From: an uncultured Bacteroides sp.
GTDB lineage: Bacteria > Bacteroidota > Bacteroidia > Bacteroidales > Bacteroidaceae
Direction: 5' to 3'
Length of the DNA stretch: 64,000 nucleotides
Assembly (NCBI GenBank): GCA_900553185.1
Contig: USCT01000001.1
Span: forward strand, 62,001-126,000
Positions 34,913 to 42,837 of the stretch are shown piece after piece. Position numbers and translations under genes: made by a program. Position 1 is the first letter of the stretch, and each line of letters opens with the position of its first letter. The notes under the pieces were generated by a model that was not told where the DNA came from, searched no databases, and was given only the letters and a program-made list of their open reading frames with translations.

Positions 34913-35818
34913 ATGCTACATTATCAGATAGTTAACATACAGGAGATTGTAAAGCGGAGGGATGGAGTGGCTTATCAAGGTGAAATAGGTGTATTTGTTC
35001 CGAATGATACAACCCGTATTTCGCTGGCGGAAGGCCTTCCGGTTTATGTCAATGCTTTTTCTTACATATTGGCATTGAAAGGAAGTGCCAGTCTGGCAAT
35101 TGACGAAGTAGTGTATAAGATTGGTCCGGGTTGTCTGTGCCTGCTTTCTCCGTTGCATCTGACCTGTTTTTCAGAAGTGTCGGGCGATTTCAGGTGTGTG
35201 TTTCTGTGCCTTCATAAGGATTTTATTGATAAGATTGGAGTCTTCAACCTGAAGCAGCGCATTGCCAAAGGGATGAATATGCATAGTAATCCGGTGATGC
35301 GGGTTTCTGTTTCTGATGTGGATATTCTGAAGGCGAGTATTGAGAACATACGGAGTCAGATCCTGCGCGAGGGACACTTGTATCATCTGGAACTCATGCA
35401 GAATGCTCTGATCCGTTTCTACCTGGAGCTGGACAATATCCTCGACCGGAAAGAAGAGGGGTACGAACGTACGGTTCCGGTTGTAACCCGGAACCGGATG
35501 AAACTGCAGGAGTTTATTACGCTTCTGATGAATTATTTCAAGGAAGAACATCACGTCTCTTTTTATGCCGGGGCCATGAATATGACTCCACAGTATCTGA
35601 CAGCCATCGTCAAGGAACAAACCGGAAAAACGGTCAACGCATTTATTTGTGAACTGATTTACAGTGAGGCTCGTAATATGTTGATTTCTACTGATCTGAG
35701 TATCCAGCAGATTACGACGCGTCTGAATTTTTCCGATCAGGCTTCATTCAGTAAGTTCTTTAAACGTCATGCGGGAGTTTCTCCCCAGATGTTTCGGGAG
35801 AAATCCGGATCGCATTGA
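34913..35818 (+). CDS. AraC-family transcriptional regulator
   Basis: A 301-residue cytoplasmic regulator with an N-terminal cupin-like ligand domain (about 20-170) and a C-terminal double helix-turn-helix (about 195-298). The first helix pair is around MNMTPQYLTAIVKEQTGK; the second has the signature LNFSDQASFSKFFKRHAGVSPQMFR. Divergent placement against the tolC-type gene with 168 bases between suggests it controls the efflux operon. The inducer is unknown. Confidence 0.93.
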   Translation: MLHYQIVNIQEIVKRRDGVAYQGEIGVFVPNDTTRISLAEGLPVYVNAFSYILALKGSASLAIDEVVYKIGPGCLCLLSPLHLTCFSEVSGDFRCVFLCLHKDFIDKIGVFNLKQRIAKGMNMHSNPVMRVSVSDVDILKASIENIRSQILREGHLYHLELMQNALIRFYLELDNILDRKEEGYERTVPVVTRNRMKLQEFITLLMNYFKEEHHVSFYAGAMNMTPQYLTAIVKEQTGKTVNAFICELIYSEARNMLISTDLSIQQITTRLNFSDQASFSKFFKRHAGVSPQMFREKSGSH

Positions 35819-35921
35819 GAAGCAACAATATAACGTGCTTTCCCGTAAAACTGTTCTCCGTTTTCCCTTGAATATCTTTATGTTTTCACTGCTGTATATG
35901 GGTGGTTTAATTGGGAATAAA

Positions 35922-35968
35922 AAAGAGTGTATTGAATATTCAATCATTAAATATCCAATACACTCTTT
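35922..35968 (-). terminator. Terminator of ssrA (bidirectional with the AraC gene)
   Basis: A perfect 13-bp stem AAAGAGTGTATTG/CAATACACTCTTT with the A-run on the left giving U-run on the minus strand, five bases beyond the tmRNA 3' end. It may also end the AraC transcript. Confidence 0.8.
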
Positions 35969-35972
35969 CTTG

Positions 35973-36366
35973 TGGAGCTGGAGGGAGTCGAACCCTCGTC
36001 CAAACGAGGAAGCCATACGCTTTCTACATGCTTATCTCTGCCTTCGGTTTTCGTGCATAAGCAAGACCAGAGCCACCCACTTATACCTTAGTCCCTAAAA
36101 CTTCATTCCGGCCTCGGAACCCGACCGGAACTATTCCCGAATTTACTGCACCGCTGGACCAAACGCTTCGGAACAAGAGCTTTTGAGCGATGTCTCGTTC
36201 CCGTCACTGTGACAGGAATAAAGTTAATCTACTATACTTCGATTAAGCAGCGAGAGCATAAGATTCGTTGCCAGATAATTGTTCAGTAACTGAGATTATA
36301 GTGCAAATCACTGACGCACTGCATGCTTACATACCACATCTCTCGCTGTCAAAACCAAACAACCCC
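35973..36366 (-). ncRNA. ssrA: tmRNA (transfer-messenger RNA)
   Basis: Rescues stalled ribosomes and tags the nascent peptide. The 5' end GGGGTTG (from 36366) pairs with CAGCTCC near the 3' end (with G-U), giving the alanine-type acceptor stem. The T-arm reads GGTTCGACTCCCTCC-like with the conserved TTCGA. The discriminator A is at 35973 and CCA is not encoded. The tag frame (36243-36272) reads GNESYALAA then stop, close to the GETNYALAA tags of Bacteroides. The length of about 394 bases is normal. A consensus promoter lies just upstream and a terminator just downstream. Confidence 0.95.
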
Positions 36367-36391
36367 AGATTTGTGATAATCATCTTGTGTG

Positions 36392-36423
36392 CAAAGATAC
36401 GAAATATTTGTGATTTCGCCAAA
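36392..36423 (-). promoter_or_regulatory. Promoter of ssrA
   Basis: On the minus strand: -33 TTTG (36420-36423), 20-base spacer, -7 TATCTTTG (36392-36399). A perfect consensus match; the start would be about 20 bases before the mature 5' end, as expected if RNase P trims it. Confidence 0.88.
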
Positions 36424-36440
36424 ATGTAATGGAATTTAAT

Positions 36441-36448
36441 TATTTTTG
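36441..36448 (+). promoter_or_regulatory. -7 element for the lactonase-like gene
   Basis: TATTTTTG lies 34 bases before the ATG at 36482, close to the divergent ssrA promoter. Its presence argues against the upstream start at 36446. Confidence 0.5.
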
Positions 36449-36481
36449 GAGGCTTTTACAGAAAACCAAACCATAAGGAAT

Positions 36482-37633
36482 ATGAAGATATTGATAAGTG
36501 TGTGTATGGTCGCTATGGCCTTGACAGGGAGCAGCTGCATGAGAAACGCCAATCATGCGAAAGCTGTAACCGGAAATACGGATTCGTTGTACCTGTTGGT
36601 TGGGAGTTATGCCCAGCCGCAAGAGGAGGGAATTCGTGTGTATGTGTTCAATCAGGAGACAGGAAAAGGAACATACCGGAGTGGATTGTCCGGCATATCG
36701 AACCCTTCGTTTCTCACTCCTTCGTCCGATGGTAATAAGGTATATGCGGTAGGAGAGGATGAAGGTATTTCGTCTACTGCCAATGCGCTGGCCTTCAATC
36801 GGGAGAAAGGAACACTTTCTGTAATCAATTCGCAGCCTACTTTCGGAGCTGCTCCGTGCAACATTACGTTGAGTCCGAAGGAAGACTATGTGCTGACAGC
36901 CAATTATATGGGAGGAAATATTACGGTATTTCCGGTGGGAAGCCGTGGAGAATTGCTGGAAGGAGATACCTTGAATTTCACAGGTCACGGACCGGATGCC
37001 GAACGTCAGAATCAGCCGCACTTGCATTGCGTAACCTTTACGCCGGATAACCGGTTGCTGTTGGCCAATGATCTGGGTACCGACCGCATCCATGTATTTC
37101 CGGTAAACGTTCAGAAAGGTGAAGGATTGTTGAACCGTGCGGCCGCATACGATGTACAGCTTTCTCCGGGAACGGGACCGCGGCATACTTGTTTTGCTCC
37201 GGATGGAAAGCATGCTTATCTGATCACTGAACTTTCGGGGGAGGTCATTGTACTTTCATACGATGAAATGGAACTGGATACCATCCAGACTATCAAGGCC
37301 GATACACTGGGGGCCCAGGGCAGTGCGGATATTCATATTTCACCGGATGGTAATTTTGTTTATGCTTCCAATCGTTTGAAAGGAGACGGCATTGCCATTT
37401 TCTCCGTCAATTCGGAGGACGGTACCCTGGAAAAGGCCGGGTATCAGCTTACGGGAGTTCATCCACGCAACTTCGCCATTACTCCAAACGGAAAGTTCTT
37501 GCTGGTGGCTTGTCGTGATACCAACGAGATACAGGTTTTTGCCCGCAACGCGGAAACCGGTTTACTGAAAGATACGGGCGAAAAGATAGAAATGCAGAAG
37601 CCGGTTTGTCTGAAATGGGTGAAGATGAACTGA
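36482..37633 (+). CDS. Lactonase-family beta-propeller lipoprotein (6-phosphogluconolactonase-like)
   Basis: A 383-residue seven-bladed propeller of the YbhE/lactonase family (PF10282 type). Family motifs include LVGSYAQPQEEGIRVYVFN, NPSFLTPSSDGNKVYAVGE, NYMGGNITVFP, QPHLHCVTFTPDNR, GTGPRHTCFAPDGKHAYLITEL and GVHPRNFAITPNGKFLLVA. The N-terminus has a lipobox (LTGSSC, Cys19), so unlike cytoplasmic Pgl it would be a membrane-anchored, exported protein, and its true substrate may be another lactone. I start at the ATG at 36482, which begins the signal peptide. The frame is open from 36446, but that start overlaps the -7 motif. A terminator follows. Confidence 0.88.
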   Translation: MKILISVCMVAMALTGSSCMRNANHAKAVTGNTDSLYLLVGSYAQPQEEGIRVYVFNQETGKGTYRSGLSGISNPSFLTPSSDGNKVYAVGEDEGISSTANALAFNREKGTLSVINSQPTFGAAPCNITLSPKEDYVLTANYMGGNITVFPVGSRGELLEGDTLNFTGHGPDAERQNQPHLHCVTFTPDNRLLLANDLGTDRIHVFPVNVQKGEGLLNRAAAYDVQLSPGTGPRHTCFAPDGKHAYLITELSGEVIVLSYDEMELDTIQTIKADTLGAQGSADIHISPDGNFVYASNRLKGDGIAIFSVNSEDGTLEKAGYQLTGVHPRNFAITPNGKFLLVACRDTNEIQVFARNAETGLLKDTGEKIEMQKPVCLKWVKMN

Positions 37634-37653
37634 TTCTGGTATAAAATGTATAA

Positions 37654-37694
37654 AAAGGGCTTGGCATTTGAAGAGAAAGTGCCAAGCCCTTTGT
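37654..37694 (+). terminator. Terminator after the lactonase-like gene
   Basis: A 13-bp perfect stem AAAGGGCTTGGCA/TGCCAAGCCCTTT with a 13-base loop. T-rich on the right and A-rich on the left, so possibly bidirectional. Confidence 0.8.
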
Positions 37695-37707
37695 TATTGC
37701 AGGAAAA

Positions 37708-37795
37708 CGTCCGTTTGTTTTTGTCAGAGCGTCCGTTCGTTTGGAAAAGAATGTCTGGACATTTTGACTAACACGTCCGTTCGTTTTTTTATTTC
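37708..37795 (+). repeat. Four-unit tandem array, 22-bp period (array B)
   Basis: Units start at 37708, 37730, 37752 and 37774. Three carry the core CGTCCGTTCGTTT (one T variant in the first). The third unit is degenerate (8 of 13). The core resembles that of array A at 11 of 14 bases when aligned as CGTCTAATCGTTTT. The last unit overlaps the stop codon of the convergent GH92 gene. Confidence 0.75.
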
Positions 37796-39999
37796 TGGTC
37801 TGTCATCTGGTAAACCAGTGTACCACCGTTCATGATGTCGGCGTGTGTGATGTAGTTCTTGGTGTACGGCTGACCGTTCAGGGTAATGCTCTTTACGTAT
37901 TTATTGGCCTTGGAGAGTCCTTCAGCCTTGATGGTAAAGGTTTTTCCACCAGTCAGATGAAGTACGAATTCTGGCATTTGGGGAGCACCGAATACGTATT
38001 CGCCGCTTACCGGATTGACCGGATAAAATCCCATGGCCGAGAACATGTACCAGGCTGACATTTGTCCGCAGTCGTCGTTTCCGCACAGACCGTCGGGTTC
38101 CGGACGATACTGGGTGTCGAAGATTTCACGGATCAGTTCCTGGGTGCGTGCCGGCTTTCCGGCCAGTGTGTACAGATAAGTGACGTGGTGGCTCGGTTCG
38201 TTGCCGTGAGCGTACTGGCCAATCAGTCCGGTCACATCGGCCTGGGTGGTTTCCAGCTTCAGGGTGAAGAAGGTATCCAGTTTGGCAGTGAAGGCATCGG
38301 CTCCTCCCATCAGTTCAATCAGGCCCGGTACATCGTGCTGTACGTGCCAGGTATACTGCCAGGCATTTCCTTCGGTATAGTCGCCGCCGGTACTTTCGGC
38401 ATGACCCACCATGCTCGGATTGAACGGAGACTTCCAGCTTCCGTCAGCCTTGCGCGGACGCATGAACTTCGTTTCAGGATCGAACAGATTCTTGTAATAT
38501 TCAGCGCGTTTGCCGAAGTAAGCCGCATCTTCGATCTTGCCCATGCGGGTTGCCATATCGGCGGCGGCATAGTCGTCGTATACGCTTTCCAGTGAAGAAG
38601 ATACTGATTCGGCTTCAGTCAGATCGGTTGGGAAATAACCGTACTTGGTGTAGTTTTCCCAGTTGGATTTCAATTTGTGTGAAACGGTCTGTGTACGTTT
38701 GATGGCCTGGAAAGCACGTTCGGCATCGAATCCTTTGAAACCTTTGGCGTATGCCTCTGCTACGATGGAAACAGCATGGTTGGCTACCATGCAGTAGTTT
38801 TCCTTGCCCCACAATCCCCAGATAGGAAGGAAGCCCTGCACATCGGCCTGATCGACCAGGGAGTTGACGAATCCGTCTACGCGTTCCGGTGTAACGATGG
38901 TGTAGAACGGATGAGCGGCACGATAGGTATCCCATGCCGAGAAGGTAGAGTAGAACTTACCTCCGGTGGCCTGTACGATGGAGTCGGCTGCATTGCGGTA
39001 CTTGCCGTCTACGTCGGATATTTCGTTCGGCTGGATGAGCGCATGATACAGGGAGGTGTAGAAATTGGTCTTTTCGTCTTCTGTTCCCTGTACTTCGATA
39101 CGGCTCAGGTAGCTGTTCCATTCATCCTTCGAAGCCTGACGTACGGCTTCGAAGTCCCAACCCGGGATTTCGGCTTGCAGGTTTGCCTTGGCTCCTTCGA
39201 TACCGGTAGTAGAAAGGGCTACTTTCATCTGTACGGCTTCGCCAGGCTGTACCTGGAAGGTAGCGACCATGCGTTTACCTTTTTCGGTTTCAGCCATAGG
39301 CAGGTCTACGGTGCTGATGACCGGATGATCGAACTGCATGGCAAAGAAATAATCCTGGTTGACCCATACGCTGTTGTTCACGTGGCCGGTCAGCGTACTG
39401 TCGTTTTCCCACTGTACTTCGCAGCTTCGTACGTGTGAATGATACTGGCTTTCGCTCCAGGCCGGTCCGTGCTGCAGGTCTATCAGGATAGAAGCCGAAT
39501 CGGCCTTGTTGTAAGTATAGCGGTGCAGGGCCGCATGGATGGTAGAGGTCAGTTCGGCCTTTACGCCCGGATTGTCGAGTGTAACGGTGTAGTAACCGGG
39601 AGTGGCGCTTTCGCTGGTTTTCTGGAATCCGCTGCGATAGCCGTCCCAGTTGCGGTGACGGTTTCCCGTGACCGGCATGACCAGAATGTCGCCCAGGTCC
39701 ATACAGCCCGTTCCGTTCAGGTGAGTCTGGGTGAATCCCCAGATGATGGAATCGCTGTAGACGTATTCCGAACAGTAGCGCCATCCTACGGCACCGGTTA
39801 CGGGACTGGTCTGTACCATGCCGAACGGGCGGCAGGCACCCGGAAAGGTATGTCCGTTGTCGGCTGCTCCGATGAACGGATTGACATATTGGGTATAATC
39901 TATAACGGCTGTAGCTTCTTGTTGAGAGGTAGAACAGCCTGTCAGCAAGAAGCCGCCGATTGCCAGGCTGAGGAGGCAGGTTGTAGTCGTTTTTTTCAT
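37789..39999 (-). CDS. Glycoside hydrolase family 92 alpha-mannosidase lipoprotein
   Basis: A calcium-dependent inverting exo-alpha-mannosidase of 736 residues, acting on host N-glycans or yeast mannan. It has a lipobox (LTGC, Cys22), an N-terminal beta-sandwich (about 35-270) and an (alpha/alpha)6 catalytic domain. GH92 signatures are present: VNPFIGAADNGHTFPGA, HLNGTGCMDLGD, STFSAWDTYRAAHP, GNAWQYTWHVQHD, GNEPSHH and GNDDCGQMSAWY. The linkage (alpha-1,2, 1,3, 1,4 or 1,6) cannot be told from sequence by eye. manA lies upstream on the same strand, so the released mannose would be channelled to fructose 6-phosphate after phosphorylation. A hairpin separates the two genes. Confidence 0.95.
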   Translation of the reverse strand: MKKTTTTCLLSLAIGGFLLTGCSTSQQEATAVIDYTQYVNPFIGAADNGHTFPGACRPFGMVQTSPVTGAVGWRYCSEYVYSDSIIWGFTQTHLNGTGCMDLGDILVMPVTGNRHRNWDGYRSGFQKTSESATPGYYTVTLDNPGVKAELTSTIHAALHRYTYNKADSASILIDLQHGPAWSESQYHSHVRSCEVQWENDSTLTGHVNNSVWVNQDYFFAMQFDHPVISTVDLPMAETEKGKRMVATFQVQPGEAVQMKVALSTTGIEGAKANLQAEIPGWDFEAVRQASKDEWNSYLSRIEVQGTEDEKTNFYTSLYHALIQPNEISDVDGKYRNAADSIVQATGGKFYSTFSAWDTYRAAHPFYTIVTPERVDGFVNSLVDQADVQGFLPIWGLWGKENYCMVANHAVSIVAEAYAKGFKGFDAERAFQAIKRTQTVSHKLKSNWENYTKYGYFPTDLTEAESVSSSLESVYDDYAAADMATRMGKIEDAAYFGKRAEYYKNLFDPETKFMRPRKADGSWKSPFNPSMVGHAESTGGDYTEGNAWQYTWHVQHDVPGLIELMGGADAFTAKLDTFFTLKLETTQADVTGLIGQYAHGNEPSHHVTYLYTLAGKPARTQELIREIFDTQYRPEPDGLCGNDDCGQMSAWYMFSAMGFYPVNPVSGEYVFGAPQMPEFVLHLTGGKTFTIKAEGLSKANKYVKSITLNGQPYTKNYITHADIMNGGTLVYQMTDQK

Positions 40000-40017
40000 G
40001 ATAAAGATTTGAGTAGT

Positions 40018-40089
40018 ATAAAAATGCCATTCAGACCGTTGTCTCAGTCCGGTAGTTTTACTTAGAGGGCTGAAACAAGGTCTGAATGG
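40018..40089 (-). terminator. Long hairpin between manA and the GH92 gene
   Basis: CCATTCAGACC (40027-40037) pairs with GGTCTGAATGG (40079-40089). The stem continues inward with TTGTCTCAGTCC against GGGCTGAAACAA (one mismatch, one wobble). Five A on the left give a U-run on the minus strand. It is a manA terminator or an attenuator before the GH92 gene. Confidence 0.65.
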
Positions 40090-40101
40090 TATGATAAATG
40101 G

Positions 40102-41070
40102 TTATACGTAAGTTTCCAGGAATTTTACCTTACCTTCCGGAACGACTTCCAGTGAACGGGTAGTAGCCGGGAACAGGACAGATTCGCCAGCCTGCAGGCT
40201 GAGAGTGTTTCCTTCGTTGTCGGTTACGGTGCAGGCACCTTCCATGCAGATGTAGATAACGAATGAATCCAGTTCGCTGTAATCCATGTTCATTTTTTCG
40301 GTCAGATCGTAAACGGTCGTTGTGAAATACGGACAGCTGACGAGTTCTACCGGTTCGTTCTGTTTGGGAGTATAGTTGGTGCGGTAGTCATCGTAAACGG
40401 TGTAGTCGATGGCGTCTTTTGACAGTTCGGTATGCAGTTCGCGGGTATTGCCGTTCTTGTCTTTACGGTTGAAATCGTAAATACGGTAAGTGACGTTGGA
40501 AGTCTGCTGGATTTCGGCGATGAATGAGCCTGCGCCGATGCTGTGGATACGTCCGGCAGGCAGGAAGAATACGTCGCCCGGTTTGATGGAGTAGTCTTTC
40601 AGAGCGTCGCAGATGGTATTGTCGGCAATCATCTGGGCATATTCGTCAGGGGTAATGGCTTTTGACAATCCTGAGCGCAAATGAGCGTCGGCTGTAGCGT
40701 CGACTACATACCACATTTCGGTTTTACCCATGGAATTGTGGCGCTTCATGGCCAGTTCGTCGTTCGGGTGTACCTGGATAGACAGATCCTGCTGCGCATC
40801 GATGAATTTGATCAGCAAAGGGAATTTGCCGTTGAAACGTTTGTAATTGGCTTCACCCACCAGTGCGCCTTTGTATTCGTTTACCATCTGAGTCAGATTC
40901 TTGCCGGCATCGGCTCCATTGGCTACGATGGATTCGTCGCCCGGAACGTCTGAGATTTCCCAGCTTTCGCCGACCTGAGTCTGGTTGCTGTTCAGGTGTT
41001 TGAACGGAATAATTTTTTCACCACCCCACAAGGTAGATTTCAGAATAGGTTGGAATTTTAATGGATACAT
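40102..41070 (-). CDS. manA: Mannose-6-phosphate isomerase, class I
   Basis: Zinc enzyme interconverting mannose 6-phosphate and fructose 6-phosphate in the cytoplasm. The 322-residue cupin protein has the zinc ligands His101 (IQVHPND), Glu118 (KTEMWYV) and His176 (PAGRIHSIGAG), and the N-terminal WGG motif. It is close in size to short bacterial ManA proteins. The neighbouring GH92 mannosidase explains its placement; it may also feed GDP-mannose synthesis. Confidence 0.95.
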   Translation of the reverse strand: MYPLKFQPILKSTLWGGEKIIPFKHLNSNQTQVGESWEISDVPGDESIVANGADAGKNLTQMVNEYKGALVGEANYKRFNGKFPLLIKFIDAQQDLSIQVHPNDELAMKRHNSMGKTEMWYVVDATADAHLRSGLSKAITPDEYAQMIADNTICDALKDYSIKPGDVFFLPAGRIHSIGAGSFIAEIQQTSNVTYRIYDFNRKDKNGNTRELHTELSKDAIDYTVYDDYRTNYTPKQNEPVELVSCPYFTTTVYDLTEKMNMDYSELDSFVIYICMEGACTVTDNEGNTLSLQAGESVLFPATTRSLEVVPEGKVKFLETYV

Positions 41071-41104
41071 AATAACTCAATATAAATGTTTGTTTATCTA
41101 CCTG

Positions 41105-41112
41105 CAAAAATA
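41105..41112 (-). promoter_or_regulatory. -7 element for manA
   Basis: Minus-strand TATTTTTG, 35 bases upstream of the manA ATG. No -33 TTTG at the usual distance. Confidence 0.5.
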
Positions 41113-41251
41113 GAAAAAAGATTAAATTTCGCACTACCTTTAAATGAAGAATTTAAGTGAGATGACGGATGAACCGTTCTTTTTTGACGAAGGGATAAAA
41201 GAATGTGTTTTTCAGCCGGATGTGGAATCGGAATTTTCCGGTCGGGTGTAA

Positions 41252-41307
41252 TAAAAAAAGACGGGAGGACAAAAGACAGATAATCTTGCCCTTTTGTCTT
41301 CCCGTCT
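41252..41307 (-). terminator. Terminator of the nuo operon
   Basis: AGACGGGAGGACAAAAG (41259-41275) pairs with CTTTTGTCTTCCCGTCT (41291-41307) through wobbles. The A-run on the left is a U-run for minus-strand transcripts leaving nuoN. Confidence 0.85.
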
Positions 41308-41420
41308 GAAAAACGGTATCCGTCAGGATAAAACTGATTGATGTGTTTCAAAGGAGGTCCGGAACTGTAAGCTGGCAGGCCAGATCTTGTTTCCGTATCC
41401 TTTGTTGTCTGTTCTTTTCC

Positions 41421-42830
41421 TTAAAACTTGTCAATCCACTGATAGACTCCGCTGCACACACCCAGGATAACAATGCCGATGAGGCAGATGACCAGGCTGG
41501 TACGCATCAATGCCGGGCTGCGGAAAGCCGGCACAGGATGATCGTTCGGAGTGATGTACATGGCTTTTACCACCAGCAGGTAGTAATACAGTGAGATGAT
41601 GGTATTGACCAGGGCCAGGAATACTACCAGCCAGTAACCGCTGTGGAAGGCGGATGCAAAGACAAAGAATTTGGAGAAGAATCCGGCAAACGGCGGAATT
41701 CCAGCCAGTGAGAAGAGAGCCAGTGTCATGACAAAGCTCAGTTTGGGGTTGGTCTGGTACAGTCCGTTGTAAGCTTCCCGGTCTACGCGTCCTCCTGTCT
41801 GCTGTTCTATGTTGCTGATGACACCGAATACGGCAAGGTTGGCCACGATGTAGACTACGATGTAGTAAATCAAGGCAGTCATGCCCTGTTCGTTTCCGGC
41901 CAGTACCGCCAGCAGGATGTAGCCGGCCTGCGAAATACTACTGTAGGCCATGAATCGTTTCAGGTCATGCTGCAGAATGGCAAAGATATTGGCTATGGTA
42001 ATTGTCAGTACAATGGTAACGCTCAGCATCAGTCCCCATTCTTCGACCATCGGACCGAACACTTTCAGCAGGATGTTCATCAGCGTGAAGGCTGCCGCTC
42101 CTTTGGAGATGACAGACAAGTAGCCGCTCACCGGAGTAGGCGCTCCCTGATACGTATCGGGCGTCCACATGTGGAACGGAACCAGACTCAGTTTGAAGCC
42201 CAGTCCGGCAAAGAAAAAGACCATGGCCATGACCTGCAGGGGAGTTCCTGTCAGTGCTTGGGGCAGATCGGCGAAATACGTGGTTCCACAAGTGCCGTAT
42301 ACCATGGAAAGTCCGTAGAGCATAAGTGCTGAAGAGAACATGGAGCTCAGGATGAACTTGGCTCCAGCTTCGGCGCTGTGATGGCGGAACTTGTCGAAAG
42401 CCACCAGACAGGCCATCGGAATACTTGCCAGTTCCAGACCTACGTAGAAGAGAATGAAACTTCCGGCGCTGACCATGAAGTACATTCCCAGCAAGGTACT
42501 CAGGGTGAGTACGTAGAATTCGCCGGCTTTGTGGCGGGTATCTTCACGTTCTATCCAGCGTCCGGCCTGCATGAATACCAGCAGGGTACCGGCTGTGAGG
42601 ATAGTCTTTACAATAGAAGACAGGGCAGAACTGCTGTACATGCCTCCAAAAGCTTCGTGCTGTACCGGAACAATGTTCAGTGCCAGCTGGATCACCATCA
42701 GTATACAGGCAAGTGTCTGTAACGCCTTGTGATGCGGGCTTTTCAAGATAAGATCGGCCAGCAGGATGATGATGAGGATAGCTACCAGGCTGATTTCTGC
42801 CTGCATGGAAAATATTGCTGTTATATCCAT
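41421..42830 (-). CDS. nuoN: NADH-quinone oxidoreductase subunit N
   Basis: A 469-residue antiporter-like membrane subunit of complex I that carries protons across the inner membrane. It has about 14 helices and the proton-antiporter core (GLELASIPMACLVAFDK with the key Glu, KLSLVPFHMWTPDTYQGAPTPV with a channel Lys, LKRFMAYSSISQAGYI). It is the last gene of the nuo operon, seven bases after nuoM, followed by a strong terminator. Confidence 0.96.
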   Translation of the reverse strand: MDITAIFSMQAEISLVAILIIILLADLILKSPHHKALQTLACILMVIQLALNIVPVQHEAFGGMYSSSALSSIVKTILTAGTLLVFMQAGRWIEREDTRHKAGEFYVLTLSTLLGMYFMVSAGSFILFYVGLELASIPMACLVAFDKFRHHSAEAGAKFILSSMFSSALMLYGLSMVYGTCGTTYFADLPQALTGTPLQVMAMVFFFAGLGFKLSLVPFHMWTPDTYQGAPTPVSGYLSVISKGAAAFTLMNILLKVFGPMVEEWGLMLSVTIVLTITIANIFAILQHDLKRFMAYSSISQAGYILLAVLAGNEQGMTALIYYIVVYIVANLAVFGVISNIEQQTGGRVDREAYNGLYQTNPKLSFVMTLALFSLAGIPPFAGFFSKFFVFASAFHSGYWLVVFLALVNTIISLYYYLLVVKAMYITPNDHPVPAFRSPALMRTSLVICLIGIVILGVCSGVYQWIDKF

Positions 42831-42837
42831 AATTCTA

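Noticed and set aside
35744..36098. Short frames on both strands over 35744-36098
   Set aside because: They overlap the terminator and 3' part of the tmRNA, which explains the sequence.
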